The position numbers and the translations under genes were made by a program. DNA of 51,609 bases from Phenylobacterium sp. (GTDB lineage Bacteria > Pseudomonadota > Alphaproteobacteria > Caulobacterales > Caulobacteraceae), in the NCBI RefSeq assembly GCF_028290885.1, contig NZ_JAQGIZ010000286.1, forward strand, positions 1-51,609. Direction: 5' to 3'. Shown here one piece after another: positions 7,921 to 14,860 of the stretch (its first letter is position 1; each line of letters begins with the position of its first letter). The notes under the pieces were generated by a model that saw only the letters and a program-made list of their open reading frames with translations, searched no databases and had not been told where the DNA came from.

Positions 7921-8457
7921 TCATCCCGCGTTCCAGATCGCTGGGGCGCGTGGGCACCTTTCTACGTCTGGATCAATGGCCAGTTCCCACTTGGACGGCC
8001 ACCCTTCCCGACCCGCACGGTCGCTCTCACCGAGCAGAAGCAGGAAGGCTCCTACGGACGAGCCGGCCGCCCATCTTGGAGTTGCAAACGCATCTTCATG
8101 GTCGAAGAAATAGACCGCGGGGACATCGTCACCTGCTGAAAGGTCCAGGCCGTAGAGGCTCCCGCATCCGTCCGAGAAGATCGGAACCGCCTGCGACGAC
8201 AGGAGATGTGTGGTCTCAACCGCGACATGGCGCCATCCAACTCTGTCATTCCAGACTGGCGCGATTGCGTCGAACTCACCCACGCGTGAAATGCGTTCGC
8301 GGTAGAGGGCTTCGAGGTCCGCAGGCAGCTTCTGGCCAAGCTGCTGACTAACATGTCGAATAATCCGTTCGGAGTTGTCAGCACGATGGCGACGCAACAA
8401 TCCCTTTTCCTCCAGTTCACGTGCTGCTGCGGCGGCCTCGATGTGCACTGGAGACAT
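7921..8457 (-). CDS. SMI1/KNR4 (SUKH) family immunity protein
   Basis: The product is about 178 residues. The middle and C-terminal parts show the SUKH/SMI1-KNR4 pattern: LGQKLPADLEALYRERIS, FSDGCGSLYGLDLS, VYFFDHEDAF and a final helix VGAFLLLLGE. SUKH proteins are the commonest immunity proteins of bacterial polymorphic nuclease toxins, binding and blocking the toxin in the cytoplasm. The ATG at 8457 begins one base after the stop of the toxin-like gene (TAG-G-ATG), so the two form a cotranscribed toxin-immunity pair. An upstream in-frame start at 8496 would overlap the toxin gene and is less likely. Confidence 0.88.
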   Translation of the reverse strand: MSPVHIEAAAAARELEEKGLLRRHRADNSERIIRHVSQQLGQKLPADLEALYRERISRVGEFDAIAPVWNDRVGWRHVAVETTHLLSSQAVPIFSDGCGSLYGLDLSAGDDVPAVYFFDHEDAFATPRWAAGSSVGAFLLLLGESDRAGREGWPSKWELAIDPDVERCPRAPAIWNAG

Positions 8458-8458
8458 C

Positions 8459-9703
8459 CTATTTGGGCGTAGGGCCTGGCCGCGAAAGGCCAGCACGTAG
8501 GAGGTAGGGCTCTACCATTCGGTCGATCCGCAGCTTGGCCGCCATTATCTCGGCTTGGCTTGGAATCCTACCCTTTAGCGCCGCCCTAAATGCGGTCCAT
8601 TCGTTACTTGCGATCTGATGAGCTTCGTCGGGCAGCCCCCAGAGATTGGCCAGCCTGTTTGGATCAGCAGCGGGCTCCAAGTGTGCATATTCAAGGGGCT
8701 TGCTGTGATGCACTTTCGCGCCGATTTCCGACGCGGATATTCCGCTCGCCTGCGCGAACCGATCTCTCGCTTGTCGCCTCAGCGCGGCTTTTGCGGCGTC
8801 CGACAGACCGCGCGCCGCCTGTTCTACCGCAGACCTACCCTGCCACGCCTCTCGCTCAAGGAAGTTGAGTGGCGTCTTGAGGCCGCTCTCGACGGCACGA
8901 ACGGCAGGCGCAACCCCCGAAAGAGCGATGCGGGAGCCGCCGCCCGCCGCGATCAGCCCGTCCATCCAACCGGCGGGTTGAAGCCAGGGGGCTATCTGGG
9001 CGTATTGCGCGGTGATCCCTAGGCCCGCCTTCGCGGCCTGATGATCATAGTACCCGACGACGTGTCCCTCGGGGCTCGTCAGGGGCACGGGACCGCCGAA
9101 CAGCGACGAGAAGAACGTGGGGAGGGGCAGCGTCGCCGGCGTTAAATAGGCTGGGCCACCCACGGCTCGATGGGCTGCAATCTGCCGCGCGTCGGCGGGT
9201 AAAGGCGACGCGTTCGGCGAACCCGAGAGCTGCCGAGACCTACTGCCGACGGGCGGGATACCTTCTGGAGACCGATAGCTGACGTCCGAGCGTACTGCAT
9301 CTGTGGGAGGAGCGCCGCCGCCAAAGCTGGTCGCAGTCGGCGGCCTGTCCGTCGCCACCCTGACGCTTCGAAATCTGTTCGGGCCTGGTGGAACCCAAGT
9401 GAATCCCGGATCGATGTCCTTGGGCGAGGAAGGCGATGAGATCGCGAGTCCGGGATCGATGTCTTGGCTTGAGGGAACTTCTCGCCCGAACTCCGGATCC
9501 GGGTCGTTGCCAGGCGCTCCGTAGAAGAAATCCTGATAGCGACGCGCTGAGGCCTCCTGACGCTCCCGCTCTATATCTGCCGGGGACCTCAGGTACCATT
9601 GCGTGAGCGCATCGCCTTCCAGGCTTCCAGGGTCGATCCAGCTCTCAGACACACGCGCGCTCCTCATGTCGATGGGGCTTCCGCCGGGCAGGCGGACGGT
9701 CAC
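8459..9703 (-). CDS. Polymorphic-toxin-like protein with HNH-like C-terminal domain
   Basis: The product is about 414 residues with GTG at 9703 (or ATG at 9667, giving 402). The N-terminal 200 residues are Pro/Ser/Gly-rich and low-complexity, with a repeated DIDPG motif and no signal peptide. The C-terminal 80 residues carry KVHHSKPLEYAHLEP, then DPNRLANLWGL and EAHQIASNEW. Conserved His residues spaced this way resemble HNH/His-Me-finger nuclease toxin domains. The gene is followed directly by a SUKH immunity gene, which is the usual partner of such nucleases. No PAAR, RHS or LXG delivery domain is visible. An IS1595-type element sits about 120-130 bases upstream and may have removed its promoter. 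Nuclease activity is inferred. Confidence 0.7.
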   Translation of the reverse strand: MTVRLPGGSPIDMRSARVSESWIDPGSLEGDALTQWYLRSPADIERERQEASARRYQDFFYGAPGNDPDPEFGREVPSSQDIDPGLAISSPSSPKDIDPGFTWVPPGPNRFRSVRVATDRPPTATSFGGGAPPTDAVRSDVSYRSPEGIPPVGSRSRQLSGSPNASPLPADARQIAAHRAVGGPAYLTPATLPLPTFFSSLFGGPVPLTSPEGHVVGYYDHQAAKAGLGITAQYAQIAPWLQPAGWMDGLIAAGGGSRIALSGVAPAVRAVESGLKTPLNFLEREAWQGRSAVEQAARGLSDAAKAALRRQARDRFAQASGISASEIGAKVHHSKPLEYAHLEPAADPNRLANLWGLPDEAHQIASNEWTAFRAALKGRIPSQAEIMAAKLRIDRMVEPYLLRAGLSRPGPTPK

Positions 9704-9825
9704 GGCGGACGAACCGCCGCTTGCTCAATCGTCGGGGTTGCGTGGCCTTGCTGCGGCGCCTTGTCCGCTCAACGGCGGGTGGCGCGAGGCAGTGATCGAC
9801 GCGGCGCCAGCTTGGCAGAACGCGA

Positions 9826-9833
9826 ATGCGCTG
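9826..9833. repeat. Target-site duplication, left copy (ATGCGCTG)
   Basis: ATGCGCTG directly precedes the left end of the insertion element and is repeated directly after its right end at 12476-12483. Eight bases is the duplication length typical of IS1595-family transposition, so the element moved here as a unit. Confidence 0.9.
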
Positions 9834-9856
9834 GGCGATGTTACACTTCCCATACC
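9834..9856 (+). repeat. Left terminal inverted repeat of IS1595-type element
   Basis: The 23 bases begin GGCGATGTTACACTT and end CATACC; only positions 16-17 (CC versus GA) differ from the inverted right end. Its outer edge abuts the target duplication. Confidence 0.88.
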
Positions 9857-9885
9857 CCCCATAAGCTGTGGTATGGAGGTGCGGC

Positions 9886-10719
9886 GTGAGCGCGCCCGCA
9901 CCGGATCACCCTCGCGGGCTGGGGAGCCTGTGGGACATGATCGAGAAGTACGGGATTGAGGTCGCCTACGCATTGGGCTCGCTCGACTTCGCCCGCCGCT
10001 ATTGGGAAAAGGAAGTAGTCCAAAACGCCTTCTCCTCCAGCGAGGACGCCGACACCACGCAGCGCATTCGGCAGACGGCGGCCAAGGGGGCTTTCCATAA
10101 TCTTCGGAAGCTTTGCATCCTCACGGATATTGTCGATCTGGAGCCCCAAATCGTTCGGCTAGAACGCCGTCTGGACTGGGATAGCGCAGATGGCATAGCG
10201 CGGGATTTCAAGGCCCTTGAAGACCGTCTGAAAGACGAACTGAGGAACGAGTTTTTCTTCCATCTCGACCGTCGCGACGTGTCGCTCTACGGCAAGCCCA
10301 CTCAGTTCGGCGCAGATGTCGCAGCGAAGTTTCCGACCGCGACCGAGGACATTGAGGGCGCCGGAAACTGCCTAGCCCTTCAACAGTCTACGGCGGCTGT
10401 TTTCCACCTCATGAGGGTGATGGAAATAGGCGTGAAGACGCTAGGCAGGCGGCTGAAGGTCAAGATCAACGTCAACACCGAGTCATGGAACGACATCATG
10501 AATCACGTTGACGGCGCCATTCGCGGGCTGCCTGCCAAGACCGCGAGCAACAAGCGCCGGAAGGAAGAACTGGCGCTGATATCGGCCACCCTGAACGTAG
10601 TGCGGATCGCGTGGCGAAACCCGGTGATGCACCCCAAGAAGACCTACACGCGGGAAGAGGCGCACGCCGTTTTCAATGCGTCTCGGACGTTCATGGCCGA
10701 CTTGGCGAGGTTGGTTTGA
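9886..10719 (+). CDS. Passenger protein with HEPN-type RNPVMH motif
   Basis: The product is 277 residues and predicted almost wholly helical. The GTG at 9886 has GGAGG six bases before it (9875-9879), only 52 bases inside the left end of the element. The C-terminal third has the layout AVFHLMRVMEIGVKTLGRRL, then RKEELALISATLNVVR, then AWRNPVMHPKKTY. RNPVMH fits the R-polar-x3-H signature of HEPN ribonuclease domains, where Arg and His act in RNA cleavage. HEPN proteins serve in toxin-antitoxin, abortive infection and other RNA-targeting defence. I do not recognise a named family, and no antitoxin gene is beside it except possibly the 56-residue convergent gene. Nuclease activity is inferred from the motif. 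Confidence 0.7.
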   Translation: MSAPAPDHPRGLGSLWDMIEKYGIEVAYALGSLDFARRYWEKEVVQNAFSSSEDADTTQRIRQTAAKGAFHNLRKLCILTDIVDLEPQIVRLERRLDWDSADGIARDFKALEDRLKDELRNEFFFHLDRRDVSLYGKPTQFGADVAAKFPTATEDIEGAGNCLALQQSTAAVFHLMRVMEIGVKTLGRRLKVKINVNTESWNDIMNHVDGAIRGLPAKTASNKRRKEELALISATLNVVRIAWRNPVMHPKKTYTREEAHAVFNASRTFMADLARLV

Positions 10720-10861
10720 CCGGCGCCGTGACCTTCTTGAACGCCTTCTCAAAATCCTTCGGATCTTCCGACGCCTCGACGGCGTGCGCCGTTTCCACGA
10801 ACCGTTCGTGGCGCTGGGCGTCGGTGAGCTTGGGCTTTGCTCGCGCGTTGCGAGGCATCAT
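10691..10861 (-). CDS. Small charged protein (56 aa) inside the IS element
   Basis: Too short for routine calling, but the sequence looks like real coding: MMPRNARAKPKLTDAQRHER followed by FVETAHAVEASEDPKDFEKA and FKKV. I recall similar small proteins, with a TDAxRHxRFVExA core and DFxKAFxKV end, as common unnamed genes in alphaproteobacterial accessory regions. It is probably a short basic-acidic helical protein. A second ATG follows the first. Its 3' end overlaps that of the HEPN-motif gene by 29 bases on the opposite strand. Upstream and in the same direction lie the SieB-like and transposase genes, so it may be the distal gene of a leftward transcript. A role as partner or antitoxin is only a guess. 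Confidence 0.6.
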   Translation of the reverse strand: MMPRNARAKPKLTDAQRHERFVETAHAVEASEDPKDFEKAFKKVTAPVKPTSPSRP

Positions 10862-10886
10862 GGAAGCCTTTCAGTTGGATGAGCCA

Positions 10887-11378
10887 TCAATCAAGCCCCA
10901 AAAGATCACGATGTTGATTGAGGTAATTCCAGGCCCAGGGTTGAATGTTGTAGGCAAAGTTGGTGAAAAAGCTGCTGACATTTGCGGACCGGTAGATGAT
11001 TTTATCATGCTCAAGTCCGTTAACTACGCCGGATTGGATACTGAGGTTCACGGTTCTTGTCTGGCCTTCAATATACTCCCTGAGGATATTCTTCTCCTCA
11101 GTGGTGAGGATATTCAATCGCTTCTTCATGGCACCCAGCCGAAAGTGGTTTTTGCATGTCTGCGCAATCCACCCAATCACCTGAGAGGTAATGATTGCCC
11201 CCAGAAGGATCAGGGAGAGACCAAGATAAAGCTTACCTTCCTCCCGGTATTTCAAAAGACCGAAGCGAGAAATGATGGTGGCGGGCGCCAGAAGAACAAA
11301 TCCCAGCGCAGCGGCCAGCCCGACGAAATACCTAAGTGGCATTTTCATCATGCCTAGCAGCTGCGTCAGACCCTCCAC
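10887..11378 (-). CDS. SieB-like superinfection exclusion membrane protein
   Basis: This 163-residue protein has two transmembrane helices near the N-terminus (about 17-36, YFVGLAAALGFVLLAPATII, and about 50-72, YLGLSLILLGAIITSQVIGW), followed by a cytoplasmic part with RLNILTTEEKNILREYIEGQ and a C-terminal FAYNIQPWAWNYL. This layout fits the superinfection exclusion B family known from lambda and P22, which blocks growth of other phages from the inner membrane. GGAGG lies eight bases before the GTG at 11378; an alternative ATG lies 10 codons later. Base use is much richer in A and T than the neighbours, pointing to a phage or foreign source. It sits between the 56-residue gene and the transposase. 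Confidence 0.78.
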   Translation of the reverse strand: MEGLTQLLGMMKMPLRYFVGLAAALGFVLLAPATIISRFGLLKYREEGKLYLGLSLILLGAIITSQVIGWIAQTCKNHFRLGAMKKRLNILTTEEKNILREYIEGQTRTVNLSIQSGVVNGLEHDKIIYRSANVSSFFTNFAYNIQPWAWNYLNQHRDLLGLD

Positions 11379-11381
11379 GCC

Positions 11382-11483
11382 TCAGTCCTCCCATGGCAAT
11401 TCGAGTTGCGCTTCCGGTTCACGCCGTCCCCAGCGATGCGGCTTCGTGAACCATCGCCGTTTACCAGACGATACGGGCGTCAC
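11382..11483 (-). CDS. Possible 33-aa ORF overlapping the transposase end
   Basis: A GTG at 11483 opens a frame overlapping the last codons of the transposase in another phase and runs to 11382, ending KPHRWGRREPEAQLELPWED. The Trp/Arg-rich then acidic sequence does not look random, and it ends four bases before the GTG of the SieB-like gene, so it could couple translation between the two. No family recognised; could be chance. Confidence 0.25.
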   Translation of the reverse strand: MTPVSSGKRRWFTKPHRWGRREPEAQLELPWED

Positions 11484-12414
11484 CGGCCCACCGGCGACCA
11501 ATTGTTTCGTAGGTAAGGCGCTTGCCACGGACACCCTTGAGCGCGTTTTCGACGCGGGCGCTGTCGTCAATACCTGCTGCAATCCGGTTGGAATACCGGA
11601 AGTCGAACTCAGCCAGATAGCGGTGCAGGTGCTTCCGCGAGCAGTGCTGATAGATGCCGCGCATGCCCCGCTTGAAGATGCTGAAGGTGCCCTCGACGGT
11701 GTTCGTGTGGACGGTCACGTCGGCCTCGCGGACGTACTCGCCGACCGAGTGATTGACCGCCTCGTGACCCGCCATGACCGCGCCAACGCGGCGATAGATG
11801 TTGGACGAGTCGGTGAGCAGACGGGTGTCGGGATCGACATTGGCGACGACTGCGGCGGTCGCGGCGTTGGCGGTCACGTTGTCCAGTACAACGGAGCGCA
11901 GGCGACCGGTTCCGCGGTCAACCATGCTCAGCACTGCGTTCATGTTCTTGCCGCCCCGCGCCGAGAAGTTGCCGTCGTGGCCGATGAAGGTTTCGTCCGC
12001 TTCCACGTCCCCGCCGCCACCGCCAAGGGTGGTGAGCGCGCCATCGGCCATGGCCTCGCGAATGCGATAGGTGAGGAACCACGCGGTCTTCATGGAGCAT
12101 TCGAGCATCCGCTGAATTTGGCGGGTGCTGATGCCCTTCTTGCTGGCGCACATCAGGTGGATGACCTGAAGCCACAGATGCAGGGGCAGGTGCGAGCTTT
12201 CGAAGATCGCGCCCTGGCGGACGGTGAACTGGCCCTTGCAGGAGTAGCACTTGTGCAGGCCGAGCCGGGTGGTCTTGCCGCCCAGACGCCCCACGCGCTC
12301 GCACTCCCCGCAATGCGGGCAGTAGGCGCCATCGGGCCAAAGGCGCGCTTCGACGTATGCGAAAGCGGCGGCTTCGGTCTGGAATTGCGGGGCGTTGAGA
12401 ACGGACTTGGCCAC
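11461..12414 (-). CDS. IS1595-family (ISXO2-like) transposase
   Basis: The product is 317 residues. An N-terminal zinc ribbon (YCPHCGECERVG and KCYSCKGQF) precedes the helix-turn-helix-like segment GISTRQIQRMLECSMKTAWF. The catalytic domain has the IS1595 pattern: D in VEADETFIG, D in RLLTDSSNIYR, and HTNTVEGTFSIFKRGMRGIY containing the N and E. The C-terminal YLAEFDFRYSNR box is typical. The start is a GTG at 12414 with AGGAG eight bases upstream. A TTGACA box inside the right inverted end is placed to drive it. All key residues are intact, so the element may still be active. Confidence 0.95.
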   Translation of the reverse strand: MAKSVLNAPQFQTEAAAFAYVEARLWPDGAYCPHCGECERVGRLGGKTTRLGLHKCYSCKGQFTVRQGAIFESSHLPLHLWLQVIHLMCASKKGISTRQIQRMLECSMKTAWFLTYRIREAMADGALTTLGGGGGDVEADETFIGHDGNFSARGGKNMNAVLSMVDRGTGRLRSVVLDNVTANAATAAVVANVDPDTRLLTDSSNIYRRVGAVMAGHEAVNHSVGEYVREADVTVHTNTVEGTFSIFKRGMRGIYQHCSRKHLHRYLAEFDFRYSNRIAAGIDDSARVENALKGVRGKRLTYETIGRRWAGDARIVW

Positions 12415-12434
12415 GGGAAATCTCCTATGGCCTC

Positions 12435-12462
12435 ACCCTATATATTGGGTCAGGTATGTCAA
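12435..12462 (-). promoter_or_regulatory. Candidate transposase promoter in right IS end
   Basis: Reading leftwards, TTGACA (12462-12457) is followed after 16 bases by TAGGGT (12440-12435). Together they resemble -35 and -10 boxes, 21 bases before the GTG of the transposase. The -35 box lies inside the terminal repeat, at the positions where it differs from the left end, so only the right end has it. Confidence 0.45.
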
Positions 12463-12475
12463 GTGTAACATCGCC
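12453..12475 (-). repeat. Right terminal inverted repeat of IS1595-type element
   Basis: Read on the minus strand the repeat begins GGCGATGTTACACTT and ends CATACC, matching the left end at 21 of 23 positions. It is followed by the second copy of the target duplication. Confidence 0.88.
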
Positions 12476-12483
12476 ATGCGCTG
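12476..12483. repeat. Target-site duplication, right copy (ATGCGCTG)
   Basis: Exact copy of 9826-9833, immediately outside the right end of the element. Confidence 0.9.
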
Positions 12484-12871
12484 TCAAGAACAAACCAGGA
12501 ACTTCATGCATCGCCAAATTCAGCGTGAGGCGATCTGCCTCGGCACTAACGCGCGGGCCTCAGAAAAAGAGGCGATGGCGTTCCGAGAGCGCGCTCGGGC
12601 CGCTGACGGCCGTTTTCCCACAAACCGAACGTCCATTGTGTGACGCCAACAGGCGCTGCCGCTTCCGCGACGGTCAAGCCGAGCCTCCGCCGCTGTGCAC
12701 GAAGCTGCGCCGGAAGCGGGTTGCTTTGTTCACCCCGAAATTCGGGTCTACTCGCCTTCGAGGACCACCCGAACGCCCGGTACCAAAAAGGCTACATAAC
12801 CCAGATGGAATGACTCAGACGTGGGCTCGAAAAGCTCAGCGATCGTCCGATCCGCATGGGCGCTTTGCAAT
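12484..12871. other. No recognised gene between IS element and right repeat
   Basis: No open frame here has a recognisable product on either strand. CCCGAAATTCGGG at 12734-12746 is a perfect short palindrome. Joining this stretch to the left flank by removing the element does not give a long reading frame into the toxin gene, so the element seems to have entered a non-coding stretch upstream of it. A promoter for the toxin-immunity pair may lie here, but none was clear. Confidence 0.5.
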
Positions 12872-12901
12872 CTGGGTCCCGGCCTTCGCCGGGATGAGCG
12901 G
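12872..12901 (-). repeat. 30-bp dispersed repeat, right copy (inverted)
   Basis: This is the exact reverse complement of 7825-7854, with core TCCCGGCCTTCGCCGGGAT. It lies 11 bases after the 3' end of the antitoxin-like gene and, with its partner, marks both edges of the accessory island. Confidence 0.75.
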
Positions 12902-12912
12902 AAATCTTATGC

Positions 12913-13143
12913 TTAGAACTCGTCTTCCATCATCGAGCGAAATTGGTCGAAGATCTCCTTGGCCCGTTCCTCGGGCGACAACTCAGGTTCCCCCTCGACT
13001 TGCGGCGAAGGCGTTGGCCTCCCGCCGGTCAGCCGGCCTATCACGGCGCCGTTCTGGACCAGCAAGACCTCCTCGCCCTCCTCCGCGGCCGTCAACAGGG
13101 CGGCGAGCTTCGGCGGCAGGTCGTCGAGGTCGATGCGCTTCAT
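12913..13143 (-). CDS. Antitoxin-like protein (Phd-type fold), no toxin beside it
   Basis: The product is 76 residues. The N-terminal 40 residues follow the pattern of Phd/YefM-like antitoxins: KRIDLDDLPPKLAALL, then GEEVLLVQNGAVIGRL. This is the beta-strand pair and helix of the DNA-binding dimer. The C-terminal part is acidic and probably flexible (LSPEERAKEIFDQFRSMMED), where antitoxins contact toxins. No PIN, RelE or Fic-like toxin follows; the next thing downstream is the 30-bp repeat. It may be a solitary regulator, an antitoxin whose toxin was lost at the island edge, or an unrelated small protein. The product call is moderate. Confidence 0.6.
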   Translation of the reverse strand: MKRIDLDDLPPKLAALLTAAEEGEEVLLVQNGAVIGRLTGGRPTPSPQVEGEPELSPEERAKEIFDQFRSMMEDEF

Positions 13144-13217
13144 GGCCGCCAGTCTAGACCCGCTCCAAATCCGCGGCCAAGCGTGACAGGGGAGCCCGGC
13201 GCCCCTAGGGAGGACGG

Positions 13218-14744
13218 ATGGCGTACCGGTCGATGCGGGAATTCATGGGCAAGCTGGAGGCGGCGGGCGAGCTCGTCCGCGTGTCCGAGCCGGTCTCCAC
13301 CGTCCTTCAGATGACCGAGATCCACCGCCGCCTGCTGGCCCAGGGCGGGCCGGCGGTGCTGTTCGAGAACGTCATCCGCGCCGACGGCGAACGCTCGCCC
13401 ATGCCCTGCCTGGTGAACCTGTTCGGCACGGTGAAGCGGGTGGCCATGGGCGTGACGCTGGAGGGCCGTGAGCGGGCCACGGCCGCCGACCTTCGGGAGG
13501 TCGGCGAGCTCTTGGCCTTCCTGCGCGCGCCCGAGCCGCCCCGCGGCCTGAAGGACGCCTGGGACATGCTGCCGCTCGCCAAGACGGTGATGTCCATGCG
13601 GCCCGCCACGGTGAAGAAGGCCCCCGTGCAGGAGGTGGTCTGGAAGGGCGCCGACATCGACCTTGCCAAGCTGCCGATCCAGACCTGCTGGCCGGGCGAG
13701 CCCGCGCCGCTGATCACCTGGCCGCTGGTGGTCACCCGCGGACCTTCGCAAGAGCGCGAGGACGACTATAACCTCGGCATCTACCGCATGCAGGTGCTGG
13801 GGCCCGACCGCACGATCATGCGCTGGCTCGCCCACCGCGGCGGCGCCCAGCACCACCGCCGCTGGAAGGCCGAAGGCCGCCGCGAGCCCCTGCCCGCCTG
13901 CGCAGTCATCGGCGCTGACCCCGGGACCATCCTGGCCGCCGTGACCCCAGTGCCGGACACCCTGTCGGAGTACCAGTTCGCCGGCCTCCTACGCGGCGCC
14001 AAGGTCGAGCTGGTCGCGGCCAAGACCGTGCCGCTGATGGTCCCGGCCAACGCCGAGATCGTCATCGAGGGCCACGTCCTGCTGGACGAATACGCCGATG
14101 AAGGGCCCTACGGCGACCACACCGGCTTCTACAATTCGGTCGAGAAGTTCCCGGTCTTCCAGGTCAGCGCCATCACCATGCGCAAGGACCCGATCTACCT
14201 GACCACCTTCACCGGCCGGCCGCCGGACGAGCCCAGCGTGCTGGGCGAGGCGCTGAACGAGGTGTTCATCCCGCTGCTGCGCCAGCAGTTCCCGGAGATC
14301 GTCGACTTCTGGCTGCCGCCGGAGGGCTGCTCCTACCGCATCGCCGTGGTGTCGATGAAGAAGGCCTACGCCGGCCACGCCAAGCGGGTGATGATGGGCG
14401 TCTGGAGCTATCTTCGCCAGTTCATGTACACCAAGTGGGTGATCGTCGTGGACCACGACATCGACGCGCGGAACTGGAAGGACGTCATGTGGGCGATCTC
14501 CACCCGCATGGACCCGGCGCGCGACATCACCGTCGTCGAGAACACTCCCATCGACTACCTGGACTTCGCCTCGCCGGAGAGCGGCCTGGGCTCGAAGATC
14601 GGCCTCGACGCCACCGACAAATGGCCGCCGGAGACCCACCGCGAATGGGGCCGCAAGCTCGGCATGGACGCAGAGACGGTCGAGGCGGTCACGCAGATGT
14701 GGGCGAAGCTCGGCCTGCCGGGCGAGGGTCGGCCAATCGACTGA
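13218..14744 (+). CDS. ubiD: UbiD-family decarboxylase
   Basis: The 508-residue protein has the normal length for UbiD, the prenylated-FMN-dependent decarboxylase. In ubiquinone synthesis it removes the carboxyl group of 3-polyprenyl-4-hydroxybenzoate. Typical stretches are [24 protein letters not shown] followed by [28 protein letters not shown] (catalytic Glu region) and [29 protein letters not shown] precedes the ATG. UbiX, needed for the flavin cofactor, is not in the window. UbiD relatives can act on other aromatic acids, but similarity and context favour the ubiquinone enzyme. Confidence 0.92.
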   Translation: MAYRSMREFMGKLEAAGELVRVSEPVSTVLQMTEIHRRLLAQGGPAVLFENVIRADGERSPMPCLVNLFGTVKRVAMGVTLEGRERATAADLREVGELLAFLRAPEPPRGLKDAWDMLPLAKTVMSMRPATVKKAPVQEVVWKGADIDLAKLPIQTCWPGEPAPLITWPLVVTRGPSQEREDDYNLGIYRMQVLGPDRTIMRWLAHRGGAQHHRRWKAEGRREPLPACAVIGADPGTILAAVTPVPDTLSEYQFAGLLRGAKVELVAAKTVPLMVPANAEIVIEGHVLLDEYADEGPYGDHTGFYNSVEKFPVFQVSAITMRKDPIYLTTFTGRPPDEPSVLGEALNEVFIPLLRQQFPEIVDFWLPPEGCSYRIAVVSMKKAYAGHAKRVMMGVWSYLRQFMYTKWVIVVDHDIDARNWKDVMWAISTRMDPARDITVVENTPIDYLDFASPESGLGSKIGLDATDKWPPETHREWGRKLGMDAETVEAVTQMWAKLGLPGEGRPID

Positions 14745-14781
14745 ACTTGGCGACCGAACTTGGCGACCGAACTTGGCGACT
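14743..14781 (+). repeat. 13-bp tandem repeat, three copies
   Basis: GAACTTGGCGACC occurs twice, followed by a third copy ending in T instead of C (14743-14755, 14756-14768, 14769-14781). The first copy overlaps the last two bases of the ubiD stop codon. A role is not evident. Confidence 0.85.
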
Positions 14782-14860
14782 GATCTTGCGGGAAGCCGCG
14801 AAGCGCGACCAACTGCGCCGCTGAACTGGGCGCCGCGGGGGGCGCAGTCGGGGAAACGCC

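Larger units (their letters stand above)
9834..12475. mobile_element. IS1595-family element with passenger genes (2,642 bp)
   Basis: Both ends start GGCGATGTTACACTT reading inward, with 21 of the first 23 positions matching between ends, and the element is flanked by the direct repeat ATGCGCTG. It contains an ISXO2/IS1595-type transposase at its right end, reading inward, plus genes unrelated to transposition: a 277-residue protein with a HEPN-type motif, a 56-residue protein and a SieB-like membrane protein. IS1595-family elements with passenger genes have been described, but I do not recognise this combination. The SieB-like part is clearly more AT-rich than the surrounding chromosome, as expected of acquired DNA. 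Ends and duplication are seen directly; the defence role of the cargo is inferred. Confidence 0.9.

Noticed and set aside
9725-9862. In-frame upstream extension of the toxin gene across a TGA at 9727-9725 (starting in the left IS end)
   Set aside because: The upstream ATG codons lie inside the insertion element, and removing the element leaves a stop a few codons upstream, so a nonsense-interrupted longer toxin is not supported.
12456-13157. Plus-strand frame over the right part of the island
   Set aside because: It runs through the IS end, the 30-bp repeat and antisense to the antitoxin-like gene, with no ribosome site or domain.
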